A DNA stretch of 64,000 nucleotides from Kribbella italica (GTDB lineage Bacteria; Actinomycetota; Actinomycetes; Propionibacteriales; Kribbellaceae). The notes beneath the pieces were generated by a model. It saw nothing but the letters and a program-made list of their open reading frames with translations. It ran no database searches and was not told the origin of the DNA. Where the stretch lies: contig NZ_JACHMY010000001.1 in assembly GCF_014205135.1 (NCBI RefSeq), forward strand, positions 6,634,001 to 6,698,000. The letters run 5' to 3'. Position 1 is the first letter of the stretch. Each line of letters opens with the position of its first letter. The position numbers and the translations under genes were made by a program. This document shows positions 44,565-52,302 of this stretch, piece by piece.

Positions 44565-44765
44565 ATGGGCAAGGAAGAGCGCGAAGCACGCAGGAACGAG
44601 CGAGCGATGCAGAAGTCGATGGACCTGCTGAGGGCTCAGAACAACGTGCCCAAGAAGCTCGAGGAGATGGGCCACAAGAAGGCCGCGGACAACATCCGCG
44701 CCAAGGGCGGCCGCTGGGACTCCCCGGAGGTCCGCGACGCGTCCAAGGGCCGCGACGGCCGCTGA
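44565..44765 (+). CDS. Small highly charged protein
   Basis: 66 residues from the ATG at 44565, seven bases after AGGAG (another ATG at 44559 is too close to the ribosome site). It is Lys/Arg/Glu-rich and helical (MGKEEREARRNERAMQKSMD, VPKKLEEMGHKKAADNIRA) and ends in WDSPEVRDASKGRDGR. It resembles small actinobacterial proteins of unknown function. A terminator follows. Confidence 0.65.
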   Translation: MGKEEREARRNERAMQKSMDLLRAQNNVPKKLEEMGHKKAADNIRAKGGRWDSPEVRDASKGRDGR

Positions 44766-44778
44766 CCCCCGGCAACGA

Positions 44779-44817
44779 CAAAGCCCCAGGTCGTCCACCT
44801 GATGACCTGGGGCTTTG
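44779..44817. terminator. Original host terminator of the tRNA-Arg gene, now displaced
   Basis: CAAAGCCCCAGGTC pairs perfectly over 14 bp with 44804-44817. It directly follows, on the - strand, the displaced tRNA 3' fragment at attL, and also serves the small gene ending at 44765. Confidence 0.85.
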
Positions 44818-44820
44818 CTT

Positions 44821-44863
44821 GCGCGCTCGGAGGGATTCGAACCCCCAACCTTCTGATCCGTAG
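44821..44863 (-). repeat. attL: displaced 3' part of tRNA-Arg
   Basis: 43 bases identical to the 3' part of the intact tRNA at 61115-61187, reaching from the acceptor end through the T arm into the anticodon loop. Beyond 44863 the match to the tRNA ends abruptly. This is the host's original tRNA 3' end; it lacks an encoded CCA. Confidence 0.95.
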
Positions 44864-44947
44864 GAGCCTGCACCGAGGACTCTCCAGCACACCAACTGCT
44901 CGGCCTCCGAGCCACCAAGTGCGCCGGTTGGCTCTCAATGAGCGGCC

Positions 44948-44971
44948 GTTGGGGTACGACTGGGGTACGGA
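44948..44971. promoter_or_regulatory. Candidate integrase arm-type site, left
   Basis: Two direct copies of GGGGTACG (within GTTGGGGTACGA and CTGGGGTACGGA) lie 85 bases inside attL. The same doublet in the same orientation lies inside attR at 60997-61021. Confidence 0.5.
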
Positions 44972-45007
44972 CGCAGCCTCTGAATCGGAGTGACACGCCG
45001 GCATGGC

Positions 45008-45571
45008 TTACTCGCCAAGGCTGGCTTCGGCGTTCCTGGCGGACCCCCCTTTACCCCCAGCGGGGTGCAAGATTTCCTGGCGAGCGACTACGACGAATAG
45101 CCCCAGAGCTTTGCCGGCCCGGTCGAGATCACGTAGGACGTCGTCTGGTCTAGTCACGGTCGGGTCGTACTCCGACTTCGCTAGTTCCTGGAATCCCTGC
45201 AGCACGCCGTTGAATGCCTTCTGGACCTCGGCGGCAGCGGCTTGGGTACCCTCCTGCTCGGTGACGAGCAGGATCTCGTAGAACAGCCGATGGAAGTCAG
45301 CCTGCGCAGCTCGGGCGCGCCGGAAGGCATCCAGTTGCTCGTCCGTGGCGAGCGCAGCAGACAAGTCCATGAACGACATCCTGAGGTCTTCGACCGATCC
45401 CAGGAAGCGGGCATACAGCTCCCGCCGGCGCGCCTGCCGCAGTTCCGCGGAGTTCTGGTCAGCTTGACGGGCGTCACGACGGCCCTGCAGAGAGTGTGAG
45501 ACCAGCGTGTTGCCTGCCCCTGCAAGGGCGGTTATCCCCACACCCAACAGCGCAGCCACAGCAGCATCCAT
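45008..45571 (-). CDS. Membrane-anchored coiled-coil protein of unknown function
   Basis: 187 residues from the ATG at 45571. One N-terminal helix (AVAALLGVGITALAGAGNTL) could span the membrane. About 110 residues of charged helix follow (RRDARQADQNSAELRQARRR, RRARAAQADFHRLFYEILLV). No known domain. It is the first gene inside attL; similar short membrane proteins are common passengers of actinomycete elements. Confidence 0.65.
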   Translation of the reverse strand: MDAAVAALLGVGITALAGAGNTLVSHSLQGRRDARQADQNSAELRQARRRELYARFLGSVEDLRMSFMDLSAALATDEQLDAFRRARAAQADFHRLFYEILLVTEQEGTQAAAAEVQKAFNGVLQGFQELAKSEYDPTVTRPDDVLRDLDRAGKALGLFVVVARQEILHPAGGKGGSARNAEASLGE

Positions 45572-46111
45572 GGCGGCGATCGTAGCGCTCGACCGCCACA
45601 CCTGCCCCGTCCCCCTGATAGCTGCAACCCAAGGGCAGGGCGTCGTGGGTCAAGAGTCGGGCGTGCCCGATCCCGGAGGGACGCCGTAGGCGCTCTTGAT
45701 GCGCGGCGGTCTGACCGGACAATCGAGCGGCCAGGGGGACGAGGCCGACCCGCCGGCCCGAACCACAGACCCGGAGATCAGCCGACCCAGTAGCCGCGGA
45801 GACCGCTTGGGAATCGGGTACGCCGTTTGGCCTGTCGGCGGGGGTGAGGGCGTCGGCCGCGAGGTCGTAAGCCCGGCCCCGCCGCGCGCCGCTTGCGGCG
45901 CGCCTTGATTCTTAAGAGGTCAACTCGGCAGCAGGACGGCCGATCACCTACGTACGACGGTCAGGCGGCATGGGTTTGCCGCCGAGGATCTGGACGCGCT
46001 GACTGTGGCGCAACCTGCTTGCAGCAACAGTCGAGTAGGGCCCTTGGCCTTCGCTAGCTGCTGGAGCGCCCATGGGCGTGGGGCTTCCTTGCCCTCGCCC
46101 GACGCAAATGA
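45572..46111. other. Long gap without a convincing gene
   Basis: Short open frames exist on both strands, but none has a good ribosome site, a recognisable product or host-like codon use. One perfect 9-bp hairpin with a 2-base loop (45884-45892 with 45895-45903) followed by TTGATTCTT could be a terminator or a leftover junction. Confidence 0.5.
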
Positions 46112-46148
46112 AGCGACCCCGGCTGTGAGGAGTTCAGCCGGGGTCGCT
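46112..46148 (-). terminator. Terminator of the small leftward gene
   Basis: AGCGACCCCGGCTG pairs perfectly over 14 bp with 46135-46148 (loop 9), about 60 bases past the stop of the gene at 46211. Confidence 0.8.
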
Positions 46149-46210
46149 CGGTGGAAGGCAGGACGGGCGCGGATGCAGGGGTCAGCACGCCGGCCCTGCC
46201 GATCAGGGGG

Positions 46211-46420
46211 TCAGTCCTCCAGCCACTCCGCGCCTGTGTCGTCGCGGTGGTAACCCTGGTGGTAGCCGAGCCGACACGGGCGGCCGGTCATCGGGTTGTT
46301 TCCGTCGCACGGGTCTGAGGAGGAGCTCTGGAGGACCGGCCAGTCCTGTGGACTCGCCTCGCCGGACCGGCCGCTGTCCCCCGCCCACTCGACGCCATCG
46401 CTCGCCGTTGGCTTGATCAT
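46211..46420 (-). CDS. Small conserved element protein with a Cys-x9-Cys tail
   Basis: 69 residues from the ATG at 46420; the frame is open further upstream. The C-terminal part (DPCDGNNPMTGRPCRLGYHQ then GYHRDDTGAEWLED) resembles a short protein I have often seen next to XRE regulators in actinomycete elements. The two Cys and three His suggest metal binding. It is divergent from the XRE gene. The function is unknown. Confidence 0.65.
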   Translation of the reverse strand: MIKPTASDGVEWAGDSGRSGEASPQDWPVLQSSSSDPCDGNNPMTGRPCRLGYHQGYHRDDTGAEWLED

Positions 46421-46531
46421 CGCTGTGTCGGCCCTTCGTCCACTGGTACCGTTTTGCTGTGGTGTTGACTCGCCGCACGGCTTAGGTAACAGCAGGTAGT
46501 TCCGGCCGAATGAGGCAGAAATGAGGCATCC

Positions 46532-47701
46532 GTGGCGCACGCTCGACGGCTCTCCCTCGCTCAGCGCCGCAAATCTGTCGGCCTGAGCCAAGACGGTCTG
46601 GCCGAGGCGCTCGGCGTCGAGCGGTCGACGGTGGTCCGCTGGGAAGCTGGCAAGACCGAGCCACAAGCATGGGTGCGCCCTGAACTGGCGCGGAAGCTGC
46701 AACTGTCCGAAGAGCAACTGGACGACCTGCTGCGAACAGACGAGTATGGCCCCGAGTCTGTCGACCGGAGAGTCTTCGCCGGCCTAGCGACCGTGCTGGC
46801 TCTCGCACCGCTCACACGGGCACGCAACGGAAGCCAGATCGGCGCGACACAGATTCGCCAGCTCCGGCAACGTACTGCCCGCCTGCGCCGCCTGGACGAT
46901 CACCTCGGCGGGATGGATACCTATCAGGTCTACACGAGCGAGATGGCTGCGACGGCGAGGCTGATCAAGACCGCGAGCTACAGCAGTTCGACGGCCCGGG
47001 CCCTGACCGGAGTCTTCGCCGAGCAGGCTCAGATGGCGGGCTGGGCTGCCTTTGACGCTGGCCGGTACGTCGAATCGCGACGGCACTACAAGACCGCGTT
47101 GATTGCAGCGCAGGAGTCGGGCGACCCCAGCCTGCACGGCAATTCGCTGGCGTTCATGGCCTACGAGAAAGCCGATATCCAGACTGCCGCCGAGTCCACC
47201 CGGATCGCGGGCATGAGGGCGACGCCTCGGGTTCGCGCCCTCTTACAAGAACGCCTCGCCTGGACCTACGCCGTGAGCGGGCAAGTCTCGGCGACTGCAC
47301 GAGCACTTGATGCCGCTGTAGCCGCGGTCAACGAGTCGTCGCACTTCCCGGAGCCGGACTGGGTGTTCTGGGTCGATCCGCTGGAGATCGACATCATGGC
47401 TGGCCGCTGCTACACCGAGCTCGGTCGTCCAGCCCGTGCAGTTCCGTTGCTAGACGATGCTCTTTCGCGGTACGACGACACGCACTCCCGTGACAAGGCG
47501 CTCTACAGCACTTGGCTTGCCCACGCTCTGATGGATGGCGATGACCCCGAGCGGGCCGCTTACGTGACAGAGCACGCCATCGACCTCGCTTCTGGGGTCG
47601 GCTCGGTTCGTCCAGGCGAGAGACTGCGAGGCATTCTCAGTCGCTTGGCCCGTTACGGGGGACCTGAGGTCGCGGCAGTGCTTGAGCGGGCCCGCGGCTA
47701 G
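46532..47701 (+). CDS. XRE-family regulator with TPR-like C-terminal domain
   Basis: 389 residues from a GTG. Residues 5-60 form the helix-turn-helix (LSLAQRRKSVGLSQDGLAEA, LGVERSTVVRWEAGKTEPQ). The remaining ~300 residues are helical repeats (FAEQAQMAGWAAFDAGRYVE, LGRPARAVPLLDDALSRYDD) as in signal-peptide-responsive or dormancy regulators of actinomycetes. It converges on CutA with a four-base overlap. It may control the cargo of the element. Confidence 0.85.
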   Translation: MAHARRLSLAQRRKSVGLSQDGLAEALGVERSTVVRWEAGKTEPQAWVRPELARKLQLSEEQLDDLLRTDEYGPESVDRRVFAGLATVLALAPLTRARNGSQIGATQIRQLRQRTARLRRLDDHLGGMDTYQVYTSEMAATARLIKTASYSSSTARALTGVFAEQAQMAGWAAFDAGRYVESRRHYKTALIAAQESGDPSLHGNSLAFMAYEKADIQTAAESTRIAGMRATPRVRALLQERLAWTYAVSGQVSATARALDAAVAAVNESSHFPEPDWVFWVDPLEIDIMAGRCYTELGRPARAVPLLDDALSRYDDTHSRDKALYSTWLAHALMDGDDPERAAYVTEHAIDLASGVGSVRPGERLRGILSRLARYGGPEVAAVLERARG

Positions 47702-48018
47702 CCCTCAGTCGTCCGGTCAAGCCAGTCGCGATAGCCGGCTGCGCCCGCGGTGATCGCCACCGCGCTCACTTCGGGATTTTCCCACGAGTGTTTCTCCAAC
47801 AGGTGGGCCTCAAGCTCGGCGTACCGGCGCTCGGTGGTCTTCAGTAACAACTGCCACTCCTCGCCCTCGCCGTACTGCCCTTCATGCCAGAAGACCGAGA
47901 TAACCGGTCCCACAACCTGTGCGCCTGCCGCAAGGCCAGCACCCACTGCTGATCCTGCGAGCTGGACCGCCTCATCACGGGTTGCCGTCGCTGTCGAGAC
48001 CTGCAAGTACTCAGACAT
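47698..48018 (-). CDS. cutA: CutA-family protein
   Basis: 106 residues, the normal CutA length. The pattern VGPVISVFWHEGQYGEGEEW, QLLLKTTERRYAELEAHLLE and HSWENPEVSAVAITAGAAGY, ending in RDWLDRT, is the trimeric ferredoxin-like CutA1 fold, linked to divalent metal tolerance but with no settled function. It faces the XRE regulator and is divergent from the methyltransferase gene. Confidence 0.88.
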   Translation of the reverse strand: MSEYLQVSTATATRDEAVQLAGSAVGAGLAAGAQVVGPVISVFWHEGQYGEGEEWQLLLKTTERRYAELEAHLLEKHSWENPEVSAVAITAGAAGYRDWLDRTTEG

Positions 48019-48222
48019 GTCGCCGAGTGTAGGTCCAGGACGTCAGGTCAGCTTTCGTCTCGCGGCCAGACCTATCGCACGCGCGGGTGCAGATTCAGAA
48101 AACCTGAGCCTATTCCATGACCACCGGAGGTTGGCTGAGCAACGGCCTTACCCTTCATGGCAAGATGGCCTGCACGCCGCATCTGGGCCGCTCAAGCGGC
48201 TGCTGAGCTCGCAAGGAGACCC

Positions 48223-49590
48223 GTGACCGTTACAGCCCAGCAGACCTTGGCTCATCACTATCGCGCGCTGGAGGAACGGTGGCTGGTGTCCGACCGCAGC
48301 GGCGATTACAGCAGGCTTGTTGTTCCTCAAGGCAACCTGGACGAGCCTTTTCACCGCTGGTTTCACCTAAAAGAAGCGTACTCTTCACAGCTCTTATCAA
48401 GACTCCTGAAGGACGCTGGCGCTAGCACAGATAGCACAGTTTCCGTCCTGGACCCTTTCGTGGGCAGCGGCACCACAGTGTTGAGTGCAATCTCCCTTGC
48501 GAATCAGTTTGATGTTGAGGTCACCGCGACAGGAATCGAGCGAAATCCGCTCATCTATACGATTGCGGCCGCGAAGACGGCCGCGATCGTGCGCGGCATG
48601 ACGCTCGCCGATAGCGTCCGAAAAGGCGCTTTGGCTGCCGAGAAGCGATACAAGAAACTGCTGTCGAAGCCGTCAGATCTTACGACACCCTCAGTTACTC
48701 TCAACAATACTGCATACTTCCCTACCGAGAACCGAGTCAGACTTATAGCGCTCGCCCGAGCCATCGATGCCGAGTCCGACAAGGATGTGCGGAATATCTT
48801 GCGGGTGGCTCTTGCTGGTGCAGTCGAGCCGGCGGGACGAATGCGCCGGGATGGCCGGGCGCTGCGGTTCATGCCCGAACGAAAGCCGTTGGATCCCAAA
48901 AAGACCTTTGATCAACTGGTTGGCGATTGCCTGACGGACTTGCGGGCACGGGCCCCGATGGGGTCAGGGGTCGCCGCGAACGTGGTGCATGCCGATGGCC
49001 GCGCCCCAGATATGCATGTCTCGCCAAGCAGCATTGATTGGACTGTGTTCTCGCCGCCATATCCAAATAATATTGACTACACCGAGGTATACAAGACTGA
49101 GGCTTGGGCCTTGGGTTTGTACGCAAGTACTTCACACATGAGGGACCAGCGGCTATCGACCGTTAGGAGCCATCCTAGCGTTCAATTTCCAGAAGTTTAT
49201 GCCTACCGCAATTCCGCCGCAGCCAAGCGGATAGGTGAGATCGTATCGCCGGTGCTTGATGCGGTGCCGCCTGGTCGTTACGAGAAAGGCAGACGCCAGG
49301 TGATTGAAGGCTACGCAGACGACATGTTCGCGGTGCTCTCCTCGTGCCGGCATCTCACCAAAGAGACTGGACGACTGGCGTTCGTAGTTGGAAATTCAGC
49401 CCATGGCACTGGCAGCGAGAAATTCGTTATAGCAGCGGACCTTCTAATGAGCGCCCTAGCGGAGCTGGCTGGCTGGACGGTCGAGGAGATCAGGATCGCG
49501 CGCTGGCCCCGGAGGCGTGGGGATGACCATAATCTGCGAGAGAGCGTCGTGAGCCTTGCCCCCTCGGCTGACTGGAGCCCGGTCAACTAG
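48223..49590 (+). CDS. DNA methyltransferase with SPPY catalytic motif, first gene of the candidate defence operon
   Basis: 455 residues from a GTG with AAGGAGA four bases upstream. AdoMet-binding motif I is LDPFVGSGTTVLSA (Phe79-Gly83). The catalytic motif IV is SPPYPNNIDYTE (Ser277-Tyr280); SPPY is typical of cytosine-N4 (sometimes adenine-N6) enzymes. Motif I precedes motif IV, unlike the beta-class order common for SPPY enzymes. The stretch between them (about 110-260) may recognise DNA. Codon use is clearly more AT-rich than in the backbone genes. It probably marks host DNA for the system encoded downstream. Confidence 0.85.
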   Translation: MTVTAQQTLAHHYRALEERWLVSDRSGDYSRLVVPQGNLDEPFHRWFHLKEAYSSQLLSRLLKDAGASTDSTVSVLDPFVGSGTTVLSAISLANQFDVEVTATGIERNPLIYTIAAAKTAAIVRGMTLADSVRKGALAAEKRYKKLLSKPSDLTTPSVTLNNTAYFPTENRVRLIALARAIDAESDKDVRNILRVALAGAVEPAGRMRRDGRALRFMPERKPLDPKKTFDQLVGDCLTDLRARAPMGSGVAANVVHADGRAPDMHVSPSSIDWTVFSPPYPNNIDYTEVYKTEAWALGLYASTSHMRDQRLSTVRSHPSVQFPEVYAYRNSAAAKRIGEIVSPVLDAVPPGRYEKGRRQVIEGYADDMFAVLSSCRHLTKETGRLAFVVGNSAHGTGSEKFVIAADLLMSALAELAGWTVEEIRIARWPRRRGDDHNLRESVVSLAPSADWSPVN

Positions 49591-49708
49591 AGACCGACAC
49601 CGTCTCCAGTTGTAAACTCTATACGACGTGACAACCTATCGCTAAGCTCTTCGCTAACCATAGTCGGCGCTGACCGCGCGGCGCAGATCCTTCCGCCAGG
49701 AGGCTCCC

Positions 49709-51691
49709 TTGCCGGCCGAAACAGGTGCTATCCACCTCCCGAACGTGGATCGCCTCATTATCAAACATATGACGCTGTATCGAGAAATGCCACTTGTGGA
49801 TGTCGAGTTCGGCAATGGCGTCTTCTGTCTGTCCGGCGCAAATGGCCTGGGTAAGTCAACATTTCTTGCGATCCTGAATTATGCCTTAACGGGCATTGTG
49901 GCCGATCCAGACCAGAAATTCGCGTCGCTCAAAGAATACTTCAAGCATAGTCTCTCATTCAGTAGAGACTACTTCACTGGACGAGTCAGCGAGCTTGACC
50001 GCGACACCGCCGAAGTGACGATTGAGCTGTCGGTTAACGGTGCGCGTTACGTCGTTACACGTGGGATGTTCAGTCCTACCTCCCTGCGTGGCCTCACCAT
50101 CGCAAGTGCGGACGGTTCAGAGTTCAGTGGCACTGCAGAGGACGAGGAAGAAGCGCGGGCTTTGCACGACCGATTCACGGAGTCGATTGTCGAACGGTCT
50201 GGCTTAGCCACCTTTGAACAGTTGGTCTTTCTTCAACATTTCTTGTTAACTTTTGATGAGCGACGGCATCTCTTGTTCTGGGATCCAGAGGTTGCTCGGC
50301 AAGCTCTTTACCTAGTATTCGGAGTAGACGGCACCTTAGCCAGTCAAGCAGATGAGTGGCTCCGCAGATCAGACCGGCTTGAATCTCAAGCGCGAAACGC
50401 TCAGTATCAAGCAACAACAGCGGCTCAAAAGATCAAAGAGCTTAGGGGTCGCGTCGCCTCGGCCGCGCCGGAAGATGATGGACTGATCGAGCTGTATCAG
50501 GAGATCGTCGCCGTCTGCGACACCAGCGCGAATCAAGTGCAGGCAAAATTGCGTGCATCTGACGACGCACGGCAAGCGTACACGTCGGCCGCAGCACGTC
50601 TCCACGCGATGAATACAGACTACGATCGACTATTCTCGTCGCAGTTTGCGCCCGGGGTGGATCCGCACGACCATCCCATCATTCAATCACTGCTTGATGA
50701 CGGAAAATGTTCGATCTGTGGCAACAAGGGAAGCTCGCTCGCTGACCATGCCAGAACTTGCCTCGACGAGCGTAAATGCCCACTCTGCCTCTCTCCTGTT
50801 GAAGATCGTAGTCATCGGAGCAATGAGGCGTTCGAGCAACTGGAAGAACTAGACGCAAGGATCACGGAAGTTCGTGAGGGTCTGAAGTCAGCAGAGGAAA
50901 CGCTGCAGCGAACGCTGTCGGAGGTTGATGAGGCCAAGGAAGCAAATGAACGCGCACTCGCTTCGCGCGTCGAATTCGAGCGCCTTCATGGAGACATCAC
51001 ATTAACGACCGACGATCACGGGCCGTCGGCGGTCACCGCGTTGATAGGACAACTGGAGGCGGAGCGCGCCGCCGCAGTTCAGCGACGAAACGAATTCCGG
51101 CGCAAGCGAGATGAATTTCGCGGTATGCTAGAACCTGTTCAGCGGGACCTAGCGACGCGGTATCTAGACGCCGAGAGAACATTCCTGCCGAGATTCCAAC
51201 ATCTTGCATATGAATTTCTGGGCCTTGACCTTCAGGTGCGGATGGAACAGCGATCTCGAGGGCCAGAACTGGCCCTGACGATCAATGGCACGGCTCGCAG
51301 AATGACCACTCAGCTCTCTGAAAGCCAGCGATACTTTGTCGATATCGCGCTACGTATGGCGCTGGCCGAGCATTTAGGCGGCGACAACTCGTCTGCGTGC
51401 TTGTTGATCGACACTCCCGAGGGCTCGCTAGATATTGCCTATGAGAGTCGGGCTGGACGAATGTTCGGGAAATTTGTTCAGGCCAACAACAGGCTGATTA
51501 TGACAGCGAATATTAACTCAAGTCGCTTGGTCCAAGAGCTTGCGCGGGTCTGCGGTCCTTCCGTGATGCGAGTCGAGAGAATGACGGCGTGGACGACGCT
51601 CTCGGAGGTGCAGGCGGAGTCTGAGGCGCTGTTTGATGAAGCATTCGATGAGATCGAGAGGGCCCTTGCATCCGGGGGTAGTCACACATGA
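49709..51691 (+). CDS. SMC/Rad50-like ATPase with double CxxC zinc motif
   Basis: 660 residues from a TTG placed five bases after AGGAGG. Walker A is GANGLGKST (43-51), an LSESQ signature is at 536-540 and Walker B is CLLIDTPEGSLD (Asp568, Glu571). Between them lie two coiled-coil arms (about 215-320 and 365-500) around an apex with CSIC (334-337), Cys351 and CPLC (357-360). It is much shorter than true SMC or Rad50 proteins. It probably senses or clamps DNA ends or foreign DNA. Its stop overlaps the next start (ATGA). Confidence 0.9.
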   Translation: MPAETGAIHLPNVDRLIIKHMTLYREMPLVDVEFGNGVFCLSGANGLGKSTFLAILNYALTGIVADPDQKFASLKEYFKHSLSFSRDYFTGRVSELDRDTAEVTIELSVNGARYVVTRGMFSPTSLRGLTIASADGSEFSGTAEDEEEARALHDRFTESIVERSGLATFEQLVFLQHFLLTFDERRHLLFWDPEVARQALYLVFGVDGTLASQADEWLRRSDRLESQARNAQYQATTAAQKIKELRGRVASAAPEDDGLIELYQEIVAVCDTSANQVQAKLRASDDARQAYTSAAARLHAMNTDYDRLFSSQFAPGVDPHDHPIIQSLLDDGKCSICGNKGSSLADHARTCLDERKCPLCLSPVEDRSHRSNEAFEQLEELDARITEVREGLKSAEETLQRTLSEVDEAKEANERALASRVEFERLHGDITLTTDDHGPSAVTALIGQLEAERAAAVQRRNEFRRKRDEFRGMLEPVQRDLATRYLDAERTFLPRFQHLAYEFLGLDLQVRMEQRSRGPELALTINGTARRMTTQLSESQRYFVDIALRMALAEHLGGDNSSACLLIDTPEGSLDIAYESRAGRMFGKFVQANNRLIMTANINSSRLVQELARVCGPSVMRVERMTAWTTLSEVQAESEALFDEAFDEIERALASGGSHT

Positions 51692-52302
51692 GTGACAATA
51701 CGGATGCGTCGTTTGACGCGCTTGCGATAACTGCTGCTCTCTCAGAGCGATTTGACTCCGCGAGTCTCGCGGAGGTTCAGGCTGTTGCATATCTTGCCTG
51801 TCTCTTGAGTGTCTACGACGGGCGCCCAAGTGCGGAGTGGGGCTATGGCTTTGCAACGACCGACACGATGACACCATTCTCTCCCGATCTGCTTGCGGCA
51901 ATGGATCGACTGCGGACCTCAGGCTTGGTAGACCAGGACGACGTGCGATATTCGCTATCACCCGTTGGAGCAGAGTGGCTGCGACGCTGGGCCGCTATGC
52001 GCAGGTTCGAATCTCGCAGACGCTATATCTCCGGTGCGACAGGCGCCACGGACGCTTTGCCCCTGCCGGCACTGTCAAATGGCCTTCGGAGAGAGCCGCA
52101 AATTGCCGCATCAATAGCGGCAGATAGCCCACGCGCGCTCCTAGACGACTATGGCCGCCTCACGCTCTACCAATACTTTAAGACTCTAGAGGAATCGTTG
52201 GGGCCGGGTTCTGACCTGCTTATTCCGGCGGTTGTTTGGCTAACGTTCCTTCTCAATGAAGACGAAACAGACTTGGTCGCGGCGGATGGAACCAAGGCAT
52301 GA
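51688..52302 (+). CDS. Small winged-helix-like protein, middle component of the candidate defence operon
   Basis: 204 residues; both ends overlap neighbouring genes by four bases. The N-terminal ~115 residues (LAEVQAVAYLACLLSVYDGR, FSPDLLAAMDRLRTSGLVDQ, VRYSLSPVGAEWLRRWAAM) look like a winged-helix domain with a closing beta wing. The rest is helical and ends in LTFLLNEDETDLVAADG. No catalytic motif. Its position between an SMC-like ATPase and a nuclease suits the middle or adaptor subunit of three-component systems. Confidence 0.7.
   Translation: MSDNTDASFDALAITAALSERFDSASLAEVQAVAYLACLLSVYDGRPSAEWGYGFATTDTMTPFSPDLLAAMDRLRTSGLVDQDDVRYSLSPVGAEWLRRWAAMRRFESRRRYISGATGATDALPLPALSNGLRREPQIAASIAADSPRALLDDYGRLTLYQYFKTLEESLGPGSDLLIPAVVWLTFLLNEDETDLVAADGTKA

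Noticed and set aside
44821..44863. A second tRNA-Arg gene at the left end of the element
   Set aside because: Only the 3' part is present; after the anticodon loop the sequence diverges and no D arm or 5' acceptor strand follows.
45572..46111. Several short open frames (for example 45696-45908 and 46005-46253) as genes
   Set aside because: No ribosome sites, no recognisable products, and they look like chance frames in GC-rich sequence.
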